A stretch of DNA of 64,000 nucleotides from NCBI GenBank assembly GCA_019614645.1, contig JABWDB010000049.1, positions 124,001-188,000 on the forward strand. Reading direction: 5' to 3'. The translations under genes and the position numbers were made by a program. Below are positions 39,602 to 52,712 of the stretch, one piece after another. Below the pieces are notes generated by a model. That model worked only from the letters and a program-made list of their open reading frames with translations. It was not told the DNA's origin and did not search any database. This DNA comes from Stratiolaelaps scimitus (lineage: Eukaryota > Arthropoda > Arachnida > Mesostigmata > Laelapidae). The stretch's first letter is position 1. The number at the start of each line of letters is the position of its first letter.

Positions 39602-42600
39602 CCTCTAAGATGAGACACTCCTCGCATACCTAAAAGAGACGGGATCGTCAGGCTATTCCAGCCGCTGCAGAATATTGCAGGCGGCAGGCAGTCCGAGGTT
39701 TCAGTACGCAGGAGACATATGCACGACACTGTCGGGTCATACCGGGACCCGGCGGGACACTGAATAATGTTCTCGAGGACGAGTGAGCTTTCGGGCTTTG
39801 CACGACGTCGACAATCCATTGTACTGTCCTATTGTGGCGCCTGTGTTTGCGGATCCACACCGTAGGCACCGACGCCGTAACTGCTGCTGTCGCCTACGAT
39901 GGCTGGAATAACGGGATTTTCCCCTCCGGAGAAAGCAGCTGGCTCCCATACGTTCTCTTGTTGTTCCTGGAATGGGATTCATTTCTGGTGCACTGTGGTG
40001 CTGTTGCTCGGTGCATGTTTACTTACGCCAAGAGAGGTATGGGGCGAAGATACCCACTCCGTTGGATAGATGACAATGGCCCGTGTGGCAAGACAGGTGG
40101 ATTTACGACAAGTGTTGAACTAGTTGTATGTACAACAAAGGCTTTAGCCTTGTTCACCGGCCGTGCCACGTTGTCTGTATAGGTTAGATAGAATTTGAGT
40201 ATTGCGCAGATGCTTACGAAACGAACGTGTCGAATCTCAAACGTAGCTAGCGTGAAAAGGGAATGGCGTTTAGGGCCAGCTATCATTGTCAATTTTGTTT
40301 TTTTAATGGTATGTTCACTGTATGCATAATTAAGTTCCCGTTGCGAAACCTAGTGTAGTAAGTCATTTCTGGTTCTCAAAATCGATTCGATTCGATTCTG
40401 TTCAGTCCGATTTCTGACTCTTCATGATCCGACCCTGTTTCGCCTGACCATAGTACGGGCGTACAGTCCCTGAGGGGATTTTTTCCAGGGTTTTCGCTTC
40501 GCTCTCGACTCGTGAAAGATATACGATTGCTCTCTTGACAGATCGTACTGCAACTACATGCTACGGGTTTGACGAGGGTGTCTAAAGGGGGTGGGGGGTA
40601 AGATGCCTGATGGAGCGGCAGGTAGCCGAAACACGAGAGGGGTGAACAAGTGTCAAAATTGGCGTAACACACTGTTGCATCTTGTCGATTCACTCGATCG
40701 TCTAAGGTAGTTCTGTCTGCCGCAGAGTCGCATTCGATGACTCCTCTGATTCGAAGGCGGCTATCGTTGCGATGTCATTTCCGGGCGTTCACTTTGCTCG
40801 GAGCAAGGAGGATAAATCCAATATTACCCATCAACCTATGGACAATGTTGATAGATTTTTTCCTTGTGCAAAGTGTACCCAAACAGTTGCTCGCTGTCCC
40901 GCCCTCATGAGTGCATGCTAAAGATATCGAGAGCATCCAGTCGGGTTCCATGCGAGTGAAAGCGGTGAAACCTCACCGAGCGAAAAAAGACCATAGTGAA
41001 GTGCCTCTATAGTGAGGCAAAAATATTGATGTCAATAATGCGAACGGAGCAGTCTTCCCGGGAGTGGAATTTCTTGATCGCACACGTGACGTTGGAGTGC
41101 GTCGGGTGTTGTCTGGCTGGTGGCGTTTCTTTGTACGCCTATAAGGTGGCGAGTTGCTGTCCTGAGCGACAACGAACGGTGACATGTCCAATCTGACGGT
41201 GCTATTCAGTTCAGATAGAGGATTATTGACATCTCCGCATGTCCTGTGATAGAAGGCATAAGGCGAACGAAGAGAAGAAAACTAGCGGCAGTTGTTGCGA
41301 AATAATCTTGGCGATGGTGAACAGTGACGGACGATCAAGATGCAAATTCAGTTACAGTAACGATATGATATGATCATACGGTACAGCAATATGCATGCAT
41401 ATGGACGCATGTGTGTATACTGCTGAAAACGACATAAATATGTTTGTCTTTTACTGGTGGTGGCATTGTTTTGCTCTCAATTATACACAGATATATATGA
41501 TAACTCACGGGTAAATCGTCCGCTACACGGTCTCTCGCCTTTTACCACAATTTTTATTTAAGAAAACTTGAAGCGTTATTCAAACTGCAGTTCAGTCAAG
41601 AAAAAAACAACATTTTGTATTGTATTCTTATTATTGTCGTATATCGTCGACAGGGGGTCCGTCGAAGTCAGAAGCGTATTGAAGTAATATAATGCCGGGT
41701 CTAACTTCTACCCCTCGAATCGTCGTCACACACTCCACCTGCCTCTCTCTGTTCTACCAGGGCCAATTAACACTTATCTAACTTTCGGGGGCAAATGCTA
41801 AACGGGGTTAAGCCAAATGTAGGACGATACAAAGAACAGACATCATGCATAATTACATTGATTGATTCGTGGACGGATTAATAGAACGGGTGCAGGATGT
41901 AGAAACGATATTGATGCAACGATATTATTGAGCGGCCAACGTACAATGGTGGACGTCAGCTGCAAACAGTTGTTAAAGTCGCCACGGGCGCCTGCGGGTG
42001 TCATCGCTCTGTACGTTCTGCCATTTTACTCTCTAGTCTATTATATGCTATGACAATATAACAGCCATACGTCACCCACCCTCTACCATCCAGCGTCCAC
42101 CATGTGCGCTGTCCGCTGCAGACGAGTAAGTAGACGTTCCCACTCGCTCGTCGCCTGGAGAGACCCTCGCTGTCTGCTCATGGTGCGTTTATCATCGGTG
42201 ACTCGCTTCGCCATCTTCCTGTCTCTCTGTACGGGTCCTCCGCCCCTCCGTTTGTCCATGTATGTATAATATAAAACTTGGCGACGTGAGCTCTAATTTC
42301 ACCCAAACGCTACGCCCATACACGGCGTATCTCGCGGGCGTATCCACACAGGACTCTTTAGCAGTGGCTGGTGGCAAGCCATCGGGGAGTGGTGGCCCCT
42401 TTGTATACTCGGCTGGCCGTGTGGCCGTGCCTACCTCGGCCACCAGCTTATTCTCTCGAGTAAGCCTATTCGGCCTCTCTCCCCGCCTCCCCCTCTCTCT
42501 CCCTCTCGCACTCTAATTCTCGATTGGGCTAAATGAGGCCCAGCTGAGCTGAAGCTCCCTGATGACAGGCGCACGACCGATGAAGCCAGGCTGCAGGGCC

Positions 42601-42740
42601 ACGCCGGAGAGCTACCAGCTGTCCCGCTCTGTCGTTTTAGCCACACGAAGGGTCGCCACGCTTTGCAGCCAGCCAGGCTTTGCACGCTGCCACGGCTCAG
42701 TTTTGGCGGGACCTAGCCATCCTATATTTGCGAACTATCC

Positions 42741-42780
42741 GCTGCTGCTGCTGTTGCTGCTGCTGCCGCCGCCGCCGCCA
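42741..42780. repeat. CTG-CCG trinucleotide array
   Basis: CTG units (one TTG) running directly into CCG units in the same register. Confidence 0.88.
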
Positions 42781-44007
42781 TGAACACGCGCAAGCGGTGT
42801 GTAAGCCGAACGGACGACTAATGCAAACGCTGATGATGAGCGAAGATTGAAGATGGTGAAGACGCACAGCCGCAACGGGATTGAGGTTGGATTATCGTTG
42901 ATAGATGACCAACAATAATACCACCAGTAGATATATCCTCGTTCGAGAGGTCTGTTTATAAAGGCGATTATTAGCAGGTGTGTATGGGTTTGACAAAAGG
43001 CGCACTTGTGACTATGGTTCGGCTCGCCTGTGTAGGCAATAGCCGACCAACGACAGAGTGGGTCAAAGGCTGAAAGCAGGAAAAGGGCACCTATCTCGCT
43101 AGATTTAACTATGTATAATCGTTTGCATATATTTACGCAGGCACTAGCCGTATGGAATATTTATTGATATGCATAATATTAGATATTCAGATGAAGGAAT
43201 AATTAGAGCTCTGCTCAGCGTATCGTAAGCGACGATAGTGCAAAAGGGCTGTGCCTAAACCATTTTGACATGGAACTCTCAAACGATGGAGGGTCGAGGG
43301 GTGAGTCTAGAGATGAATTCTAAATCTATATAATAAGCATGTACCACAAATGCTAGACACACATCACATGCGTGTATGCATAACGCTTGTACGCACGGAA
43401 TTAACATTAAAAACAATATACATGTATGTACATGTGGGTGTGTATGTGTGTCTGTAATGAGATGCTATTGCCAGCTGAAATCCATTTGAAATCATTTTGT
43501 CTATTTCTTCCGATATTTCTACGCTTATTCTTTATCCCGATTTTACCCTGTCAAAGGGGTGTTTCACATTCAACCAAGCTTCGGGCTGGCTCAATCGAGT
43601 TGACGAGGCGTTCTGCCTCACGTAATCACTTTTTCGTTCCCTTTTTCTTTAATTCTATCAACACTTCCTCCCTTTCAACTATCATATGGAGTAGTATCAC
43701 CAAGCAGACGTGCATATATACGATGCACATATGCGTACATAGGTCACATACACGGTCGTTGCACGGCGTTTGCTTATTAGCTTCCGTTGCTGTCGCCAAA
43801 AAACTGCCGCTGGCGTTCTGTTGCCTACATCCCACTCAGCAGCAATGACATCGTCACTGGACACTTCATCATCACGATGGCCTCCCCTTCATCTTATCTG
43901 CATACTTAGCCCTCGAAGAGCTTGGCCTAGGCGACCTTGAAGATTCGGCGGCCGTCCACTACCAGGCCGTCGCGTCGATCAGCGGTCGACTTGATTAGGC
44001 CTCTTTT

Positions 44008-44048
44008 TGTTGTTGCTGTTGTTGTTGTTGCTGCTGCTGCTGCTGCTG
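44008..44048. repeat. GTT-GCT trinucleotide array
   Basis: GTT units grading into GCT units. Confidence 0.88.
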
Positions 44049-47000
44049 ATGCTGGTTCTTTGGTGCGCCGTTTGACGAGGGTATGTTTAGGCGTTAGTTT
44101 ACGCACACGATTCACAGCTGCTACTGCCAGCTGCAAACGATGACATTTATGGTCTGCCTATGGTCGTAGTGTGCATTCGAATGAGTCTGTATGCGTTCAG
44201 TGACACAATCATAGTTGTCGTTGTCGTTGTTGTTGTTGTGCTGGTGGTGATGGTGGCTATAGTCGTTAATGTGGCTGAGCTCGTGCGTCGTTAGGAGTCG
44301 GAGGCCATTCCCGGAAACGAAAATAGACATCGAGTTCCTAGGCACCGCAATATTCGGCTACTTTTTTTTCTTTCTTTGATCTAAGCTGTGCAATATGGCC
44401 CATGGTCATCATGGGCTTGACCACATAATGCTAAGGATTCGTCTACAAAATGTCATTGCTGGAGCAATAGCAGCCACTGCAGGGGAAAAGCCAAGCTACG
44501 AATAGAGAGAAACGGCTGGCTAGCGCAAGAAATATGACGGCCATTAATTTTGACGGACATTAGCTCAGTTTTGTCTCCTCTCGGCATCAATTGTATAATA
44601 ACAATTTCAACATAGGCGTGTGCATGCATATTCGAAACGCCAACGTCAAGTACGCAGGGTAAGATCGTATGGCCTCTGGATGGCACTTTGTTTCCAAATA
44701 TTCAATACAATAATAGCTAACAGTTTGTACCAACGGCAAACGTGTGTGAGCCATCACACTTCATTCCATGCTGATATCATTGTATAGCTAACCCTGCAAT
44801 TGCGTTTGGTTACTCAGTTCCTCAAAGGCGTCCGGATGGGAGCTGTGGGTTAGAGGGTATGAGCATGGCGTACCTCTTCTTGGTCCGACTGTATTTAGCC
44901 TAATTGACAATGCAGCAATGATCGCCAACGTCTCGGCGCACACGCACACACACATGTACAAAATAACGACAATGTCATTGGAACGACAACGTCCAACAGG
45001 CTAAAGCCATCTGACCAATGTCGCTGTCCTATCCCACTTGTCCTTCAAGGCTATCCCTTCTCGTCGCATTCGGGCTGCTGGCCATGACAATTTCGCTCGT
45101 AGTTGTCAAACGAATACCCGAGTAGACGTTTGCGGCCTGTGTCCGTGGTTGCACTTGATGGCAAGGCGACACAACATACCAACCGGTGTGTCATACCACG
45201 ATGCAGCTTTCTGCTTTGTTTCGCGCGCGCGACAATTCTTATATAAAATGGTATACTAGAGTAAGTGGTTTAACGGGACACTCTCGGCCCGCCAGACTGT
45301 TAGCTTTCCTCGACCAACCTGTTACCGGGTGCAGACCGCCCCCAACTTTAGCCGCTGAGGCTGGCTGAAAGTGCTGGTGGTGTCTGTCTCGAGCAGATAA
45401 AGGTGCTCCTGGCCAACGCGGGCTTTTGAGGAGGACAGTTGCACACAATGAACAACGATTGCGGGGCAGGCCAATCGGCCCGTGACGGCCTTCGAAGGTG
45501 GTCACCACGTAACTATAATACGAACAGGCTGTAACTGTAGCTGTGGGCTGTCGTGACGAAGGGACAAGCTGCGGACTCTAGCTATAATAGGTAGCAGGGT
45601 GGTGAGCTGGCGCGGGGAACTCGGAGAGGGTACTCTGGCGCAAAGAAGAACCGAATGAAGACGCAATCTAACCCATTGCGAGGAAGAGCCAATTTCAGGA
45701 GGTGACAAGACACTTAAAAGTTTTCCGCCTTGAACAGCCCCGCATTTGAAGCGCCGACGATCACCAGTAGCATCGTGTCACCTTCCTTCACAGGTATAGA
45801 AAGATGGAACGCCCTGATGTACGTTCGTCGACCCGAAATATTCGACTCGCTTCAAAGACTTTTGGAAAATATAATGCTGTTCGTTAGCACAGAAGACCAA
45901 AGCTGCGAATATTAAGTGGTTGCCAAATTTCAATATGAGCAGTAGCGTCCACCGTTTGTTACTTGTCTGAAAACCATAAATCTCGAACACACAAAGCGAA
46001 CATCTAGATAATTGGAACACAATTCGATTTATTTTTTATGCCGGGTTGGATTTGTGGGTGGCTTGAACGTTTGAGTTAAACACAATGTGTCGCAGTGAAT
46101 GGAGAATATCGACTTCGTCATCGAATATATTATACATGTGTGATTTACTCTGCTCTGCAAGCAATTCCAGCTAGATGTAAGTGCCTCTACCATCGTACTA
46201 ACCTCTATAATTACAATAATTATTTCTAATTAGAATGATTATGCCAGCTGTAACGCCATGGATGTTGGCGGTGGCTTGTTGGCTCTCTGAGGAGGACTCT
46301 GTTTCGTTATCAGGCCCCCTTGTCAGCGTTGTCATCGTGGCCATCGGTAATTCGGATCTCGGACAAGGTGGCTATTTAATCCGGGGTCCACATTCAGACA
46401 GGCGACAATTACTGACGCCGCAGATGCTGTACCTAGCTCGTTCAGAGACCAAGAGAGTGTGGCAGAGACTGGCACAACGAGAGAAACTTGCCTTGGCCTT
46501 CGTCTTCACTTACGGGTGGACCCTGCTGTCTGCTGTGTCCGACGCTCGCTGATGTTTGAGTTCTATATGGGCTGCGAGGCAGTTTGCCCACTCTCTCTCT
46601 ATGGGTAAACTCAGTGGCAGGCCCCTGCGTCGACAGCGAAGTAACCGGTTTCGGTGTTTTGTCTTGTATTCGACGTATACGCCGCTGCCTGTGCGCCAGC
46701 GGAACGTACGAAGGCATTGCCGAAGCGCCTAAGTGTGCCCTAAGAGAAGTTATCGTGTCAGGGTGGGGGGTGCCTCCGGAAAGGGAGGACTCGAAGGGCG
46801 AGTCTGAAATCTCTGACCCCTACATGCCATAGAGTCCTGCCCTATTTATTTCTGGCTATACACAACCGTTCGGCTCGAAATCCACTCCTGGTTCTGCCTG
46901 TTACATCCAGGCAGCTCTTGTTGTTGTTACTGTTGTTGCCATGAAATGCTAAATTAAGAAACCTAATACCAATACCCTTCCCCTAAATTCCGTTTTGGGA

Positions 47001-47669
47001 GATACAGAGCAGATTCCGGCCGTTTCCTGTACTGGAAACGGGCACACACTCATATCTAAAGGGAACCACCTATGGGGTTGGCCTGATGAAACAATCTATA
47101 TGTCTCATCCGATTCCGCTTGGTAGCCGATAGCCAATTAATTCTATAGAAATAAAGGTCATCTCTTGGCACTCCTCACATGGCTTTCGAAATGAGCAAGT
47201 TCTCGTATAGGCTTACTGGTCCTTTCGTGCGAAGTCAATGAGAAGTTCAGTGCAGAATGTGATAGTGGGTTCGATGCAGCTTCCTACTGATGGTGATTCC
47301 CCTACTCTTCGTACATTGGTAATAGCACTAGTGGTAATTGTACGTTGGTTGATGATACGCGCTCAGGCATGAAGGTCTGCCGTCGATCTGGCCTGTTGGC
47401 GGCCAAGAATCGTTCGCTCACTCGTGCTGTGTTCCAGCGTATTCCCTTGGAAAGGATGGACTTACTGAGTTCTTCCTCCCCTCGGACTGACTCGTTGAGA
47501 GCACATCTGACAAGAGCATCAGCTCTGTCGATGGGTGTGGCGAAAATGTCGAGTATACATGGGCAAGGAAGCGGCCGGACGGCTTGCCTCTGACCTCCTG
47601 CGCCTTATCATTTTGCCAGCTTCCCTTGGTCTATTTCAAGCTGCGAGGAGTCGTCGCTCTCCTGCCACC

Positions 47670-47692
47670 ACATATGCCTGCTGGGCATATGT
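47670..47692. other. 9-bp perfect hairpin
   Basis: ACATATGCC (47670-47678) and GGCATATGT (47684-47692) around the loop TGCTG. Confidence 0.6.
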
Positions 47693-50600
47693 TCCTCGAT
47701 TCTCCGATATTCCTCTCTGTGGCTCACTGAACAGTAGCAATCTGAACGAGTGCTCTCCAGTTGTTCTAGTAGAGTCAACTCAATTCGGTGGTTGTGATAG
47801 CGAATACGTTGTTTCCCCTGTTACGATTGAAGTACATACAAACAGTTGTTGAATCGTCAATTCAACACGTGTGCTACTGTCCTATAAATTCAGAATGACA
47901 GAGGCGAGAAGAACACGTTTCTCGTTCCAAATCATTGATTTCCATGCGTGCAAGAAAACAATTACGCTATGCTTCGTCTTCCTCAGTCCTCATCGGCGGT
48001 GGCTAATCGCTTGATGCTTCCAAAAATCACTTCAGCGATACCCGACGCTCTTTGCTAGCCACTTGGTTCTATTCACGTTTTTGGCCATGTCTTTTGTTCT
48101 GGGGTGGGTGTTGGGGACCAGAAACGCGCGGCCAGCAGCTGTTAATATAAATGTCCTGTGCCCTGCTCTGCCATGGTAGCATGAAGAGACAAAAGGACGC
48201 ACTTCGAGCGTAGTTTTCAATAGGAGGACGTACTGGACCATTTGCCTTTGTCTGTGATGCCACAAATTTTCTTAGACATTTTCCTAGTAAGCATGATTAG
48301 TCGTTTATCCTGTTCATTTTATAAGATATAAATGTCACATGACAACTATCAATTTTATATGTAATAGCTTGCTCGGCCAAGGTCCATTTACGGAGAAGCG
48401 ACTTGACCATCTATTATATAATGCAATGTATTTAGAGTACTAGCGAACAGCTATGGTCGCGTATGAAGTTTGGTTGAAGCCTGCTGTCTCATGGTTAAAG
48501 CAACACAGTTCATCATGCACATTCGCTAAAGAAGGGTACATTATTAATGAGGGCCAGCAATTACATCATGTAATATTTTGCATAAGTAGTATTGCGTGGG
48601 ATACTAGCGTCATCACCTGCCGCTCCGTGCTAAAGCTCTCCTATAATTCGTGTTCGTTGTTAGCGTGATTGTCGTTGTTCACCGACACGGGTCAGACGCT
48701 TGACATACAGGTATAGCGTCATTGTTGCGGAGGAACAGGCAGCGATAATCTACTTTATTTTCTTCTGTGTCGTATGCAGCGGACTTATTCGACGACAGAT
48801 AGATTGGAGGCTCTGCTCGAACTAACCATTGTCACTGAGGCGAAGTGTTTGACTCGTATTGAAGTAACCTGGGAATGGAGGTCGGTCCGAAGTAGAGATC
48901 AGAGATAGTCACGCTGGCTTGTGAGCCGCATCTGCAACCGACAAACGATAGCCCGGTCGGCTATACGCAGGGACTAAGCTGGACAAGCATGTTACGATAT
49001 ACGAACTCGGCGTACAGCAGACAGTAGCAGAGCTGCACTGGGACTGGCTACCCGTCGCTGTAATGAACTGCCAACCATCGAGGCCCCGTCATCAGCATAA
49101 GTGACTTAGTAATTAGTTTCATCAAGTCAGTTGTGTGCACCACTCGTGTTGTTTTATGCGGTTTATCTGTTTTATGCTTGAGCTTTCGTACATGCTGTGC
49201 TGAGCCTGACTTGGCAAGCGCGTTTCTTCATCGTGGCGGGTGTGCGTGTTCGTATTGTGTGGACGGATGTATATACGTATGCAAGTATACCGGAATATGC
49301 GGATTGAGTGTACACTGCAGTACACCGCTTGTTGGGACAGACGTTCGGCTGTATTCAACTCGTTGCTGTGTTCACTATTTAGATGGGGAACTATTGTATT
49401 GTGTGAGTCTGTGTGTGTGTGTGCTGGAGAGCGAAACTACTGGACTGAACGTAATTCAGTCGTCTATTACAGCAGCCACTATCATCGGTTGTTTGGCTGT
49501 CCGTGCAGACCACCACCACAATATATTACATTGGCCTATAGTTGTATGGGTCATGCATGCATGTCGTCGCATGGGTATCTAGCAAATGGCTTAATCGAAT
49601 TATAACTTATTTGTCGCTTCTTGTACCCGGTGGCAAGCGCACACCTTAGTGACAATTGTGTGCACTAAGTACGCCGCAAAAAAGCACCAAGGATCTTTGG
49701 AAATAGTGTTGGACATAATTCATTTATTCGTTCATCCACCAGAACTGTGTCACCCTAATCAATAAATTAGCCAAATAAACAGTTGCAGTGTTTGCCTCAG
49801 CAACTGTTTGTTCCTTGCGTTAACGAAGGAACACCATTACCCGGCTTTTACGCCCTTCATTTTCAGCGTTTATTATACAAGGCCAACTTGCTTGGGTTGT
49901 TGGCCTGCGTAGCTGGGACGTTGAAAGGCGCCACTTCACGTTCTTCAAACGATCCTCTCTCTCTCTCTTTAGGTCGGACATTCTCTCTATTGCGGCCTTC
50001 ACCTAAATTCCACAATCGGCCTTTATATTAGCAACACACACCGCCTCCGATGGGTGGTACCCTCGATGGTTACAGTTGAGTAGGGACTGTCGCGCCAGTT
50101 CGGGCAGTGCCTTGTCTGAAGGCTGGTCGATTGGCTAAAAAGGACTCCGATGATGGTGGGGGCGGCGGCGGCGACGCCAACAACGATATCAATGCTTCAA
50201 AGAGCGCCTATTTATGGGACTGGATCCAAAGGAGGGGGTGGATCGTTGAAGATCAGCAGAGTGAGGTTACTGCCTTGGGGAGTTCTGCTGTGCTCTGGAT
50301 TATGTCCCGCTTTGGCTGTATTGAAAAGTGGGCCTAGCAAGATAAGAGAGAGAGTAAAAAGCTACCGTGGCTGTTCTCAGCGTCGCTGTCACGGGTTCCC
50401 TTGGTCCATGCCTGGCCTGTTGATGGCCTTATATAATAGTAACTTTCCAAGGCCACAGCGACCGTTATCCGTAAGTGGAGTCCGGTTTGGTCTTGGAACG
50501 ATCAGTGAATGGGTAATGGAGTCAAGCGAGGTGACAGTGCTACTTTAATTGCGTGTGTAATAAACATTGTGCATTAACAGCTTCCCCAGGACTCACGGGA

Positions 50601-52690
50601 GACAGAGAGAGAGATCTCCAATTAAAGAGTAGTACCCCAGCTGACGAGAAAACCTTTCGTTCCAGGGAGATGAGAAAGTACTCAAGAATAAATAGATGTT
50701 CACTCCATCTACCGTAAAGTAACATTCACAAAAACTAAGCTACATTAAATCAAGTCATGCCTGTTAATTAACTGTGGGGACAATTTACATAGTTATCAGA
50801 CAAAAGTACTGGCCTATTGAAGAGTTGCCTAGAACTACAGAATAGTAATGAAAATAGCATTGCTTACGTAACCATAATGAAAATCTAGAGTAATAGTACG
50901 AATGGAGACAGTCGATATAGGTCCACTGTCTATCTGTTGGCACTTTGTGCCCAACTGGACTAGAACAGGGAAGAAATAGAAGGTGCTGGGCCTAGATAAG
51001 TGTGCTGTCATCGTCGCTTCCCTTCGCGCGCCTGGGAGACCATGCACCGGTTTCGACCACAACTTAAAACAGCATCATTATTCGTCGCAGTGTGGACGGA
51101 AATGGAACGAACAGCAGCAAAATTGAGAAGTTGCATGGGCGAAGGCCGCCGTTGAGCAACGGACAGGACTAGTAGTCCTGTTCGTCGTTGCTGGACCACG
51201 ACGGCAGGGGCCAGCAGGTGAACTGATTGTTGCAACTCGCATTGCTAATAGTAAGCGTGCGAGCGAGAGACAGAGAGGACGGGGAGGTATTCTGGGTATC
51301 CGTTTGCCCAAAATCCCCTAGAAGCGCGTTTCGGATGGAACAGCTGCATTTTCTACGCTTCTTCGAGTCGGCAACATAGCCGGCAGGCGAAGCAAACCGA
51401 GCTGTTCGCCTAATGACCGTGTCGTGTTGACACTAAATGCATCATTGCTAAATATGTCATCGCTCAGCCGCACAGCTCGCCCACGCAACGTAGCCAAGAG
51501 ACGAAACTGGGCCACACTCCAGGCGGTTGATGTTTTTCTCACGAGCGACTACGTACACACGGCGTATCCATTGGTGATTAGTTGAAATCGTTAGTTAATT
51601 GTTAGCTAGTCAATGTCTCAGTGTCGTCATCGTCGCCCATAAAACCGACCGGGACGGGACAAGGGGACTTCAACTGCAAAAGTTGAGTGATTTTTGGCCA
51701 ACGTGGGCAGGAATACGACTTGTCTCTCCTACCGGTGACTCCTCCTATTCGCTATTCTCCCCGCAATCCTATAGATGAATTCCTTGTTAGTTCGATTCGT
51801 TGAGCATACATATATATGGGTGCTTCCAACAGTCAAACTTAATGTCGACCTATTTTAAAATTAAGCTAACCAAACATCATCCGCTTAGATACCGGAAGCT
51901 GAGCTTCATAGTTGACATCTCCAGCTAGCTCGACCCTGAGTCGCCCGCAGACGTCACCGATCTCCGACCGCCGTTGACCAACGGCCCTCTTGAACTTGTC
52001 GACCTCGAACGGATTCATTAGCCTTCCGCCTTTAAGCTGTTCCAAAGGGAGTAAGGTTAAATGATAGCACTTGCACTCTTACCGTACTCACTGCCCATAG
52101 GACAGCAGTGTATGTATGTGTTGGTGTGTTCGCTGAAACAATGCAAAGTAGGCAATTCTGAATCATTGGTGTTTGACAATACCCACGTATTCAGCAGTTC
52201 GTATTCCGATCGACGTCTTGCGGAAATCAACGTAACAACGAGAACCGATTGCGTGTTGTAGCTAGTTTGACCCAGCTCGATTTGGCATCCATTTGGTCGA
52301 TCCTTCCACTTTGGACGATCCGTTCGACGGTTTACGAACGATAGCTTGTTCAATGCTGTTTCCCTCCCGACTGATTGCTCTCCTCGTCCATGGCCTCGCT
52401 GGGAGGGGACGTCAGCACAGCGCCATATATCGCGTGCGTTCTCTCTTTTTACACAGTTCGGAAAGTCGGATTCTATCCCTTGCTGCTGACGCAAATAGTA
52501 TTGAAATACTCTTACCTACCTTGCGCGTTCCGTTTGCCCTCATCGAACGTGCAACATCGCTGCAGGCGGCGACTGAAGCTGACCGCGTTGCTGCCGTCGC
52601 TATTGTGCTGACGGAACGGATGACTCCGTGGTGTCGACCTGAGCGCCTTTGGCAAGTGCGCCGCTCTGCTGTTGCTGCTACTGCTGTCGT

Positions 52691-52712
52691 CACACACACA
52701 CACACACACACA
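52691..52712. repeat. (CA)n microsatellite
   Basis: 22 bp of alternating CA. Confidence 0.92.

Larger units (their letters stand above)
34001..46000. other. Long intron, middle part
   Basis: No exon supported. Notable contents are a TA tract (34973-34997), a cluster of hairpins (35685-35798), a 45-nt perfect hairpin with a tetraloop-like tip (37098-37142), an interrupted TA tract (39563-39601), and CTG/CCG and GTT/GCT arrays at 42741-42780 and 44008-44048. Short frames on both strands look like chance. Confidence 0.55.

Noticed and set aside
42100..42123. ATG with eight codons in phase 0 before GTAAGT (MCAVRCRR)
   Set aside because: The exon ends in A rather than G before GT and is very short. 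It could be another first exon, but the evidence is too thin.
46235..46552. 105-codon ATG frame, hydrophobic start
   Set aside because: Looks protein-like at first, but no family or splice context is recognisable and the opposite strand is also open.
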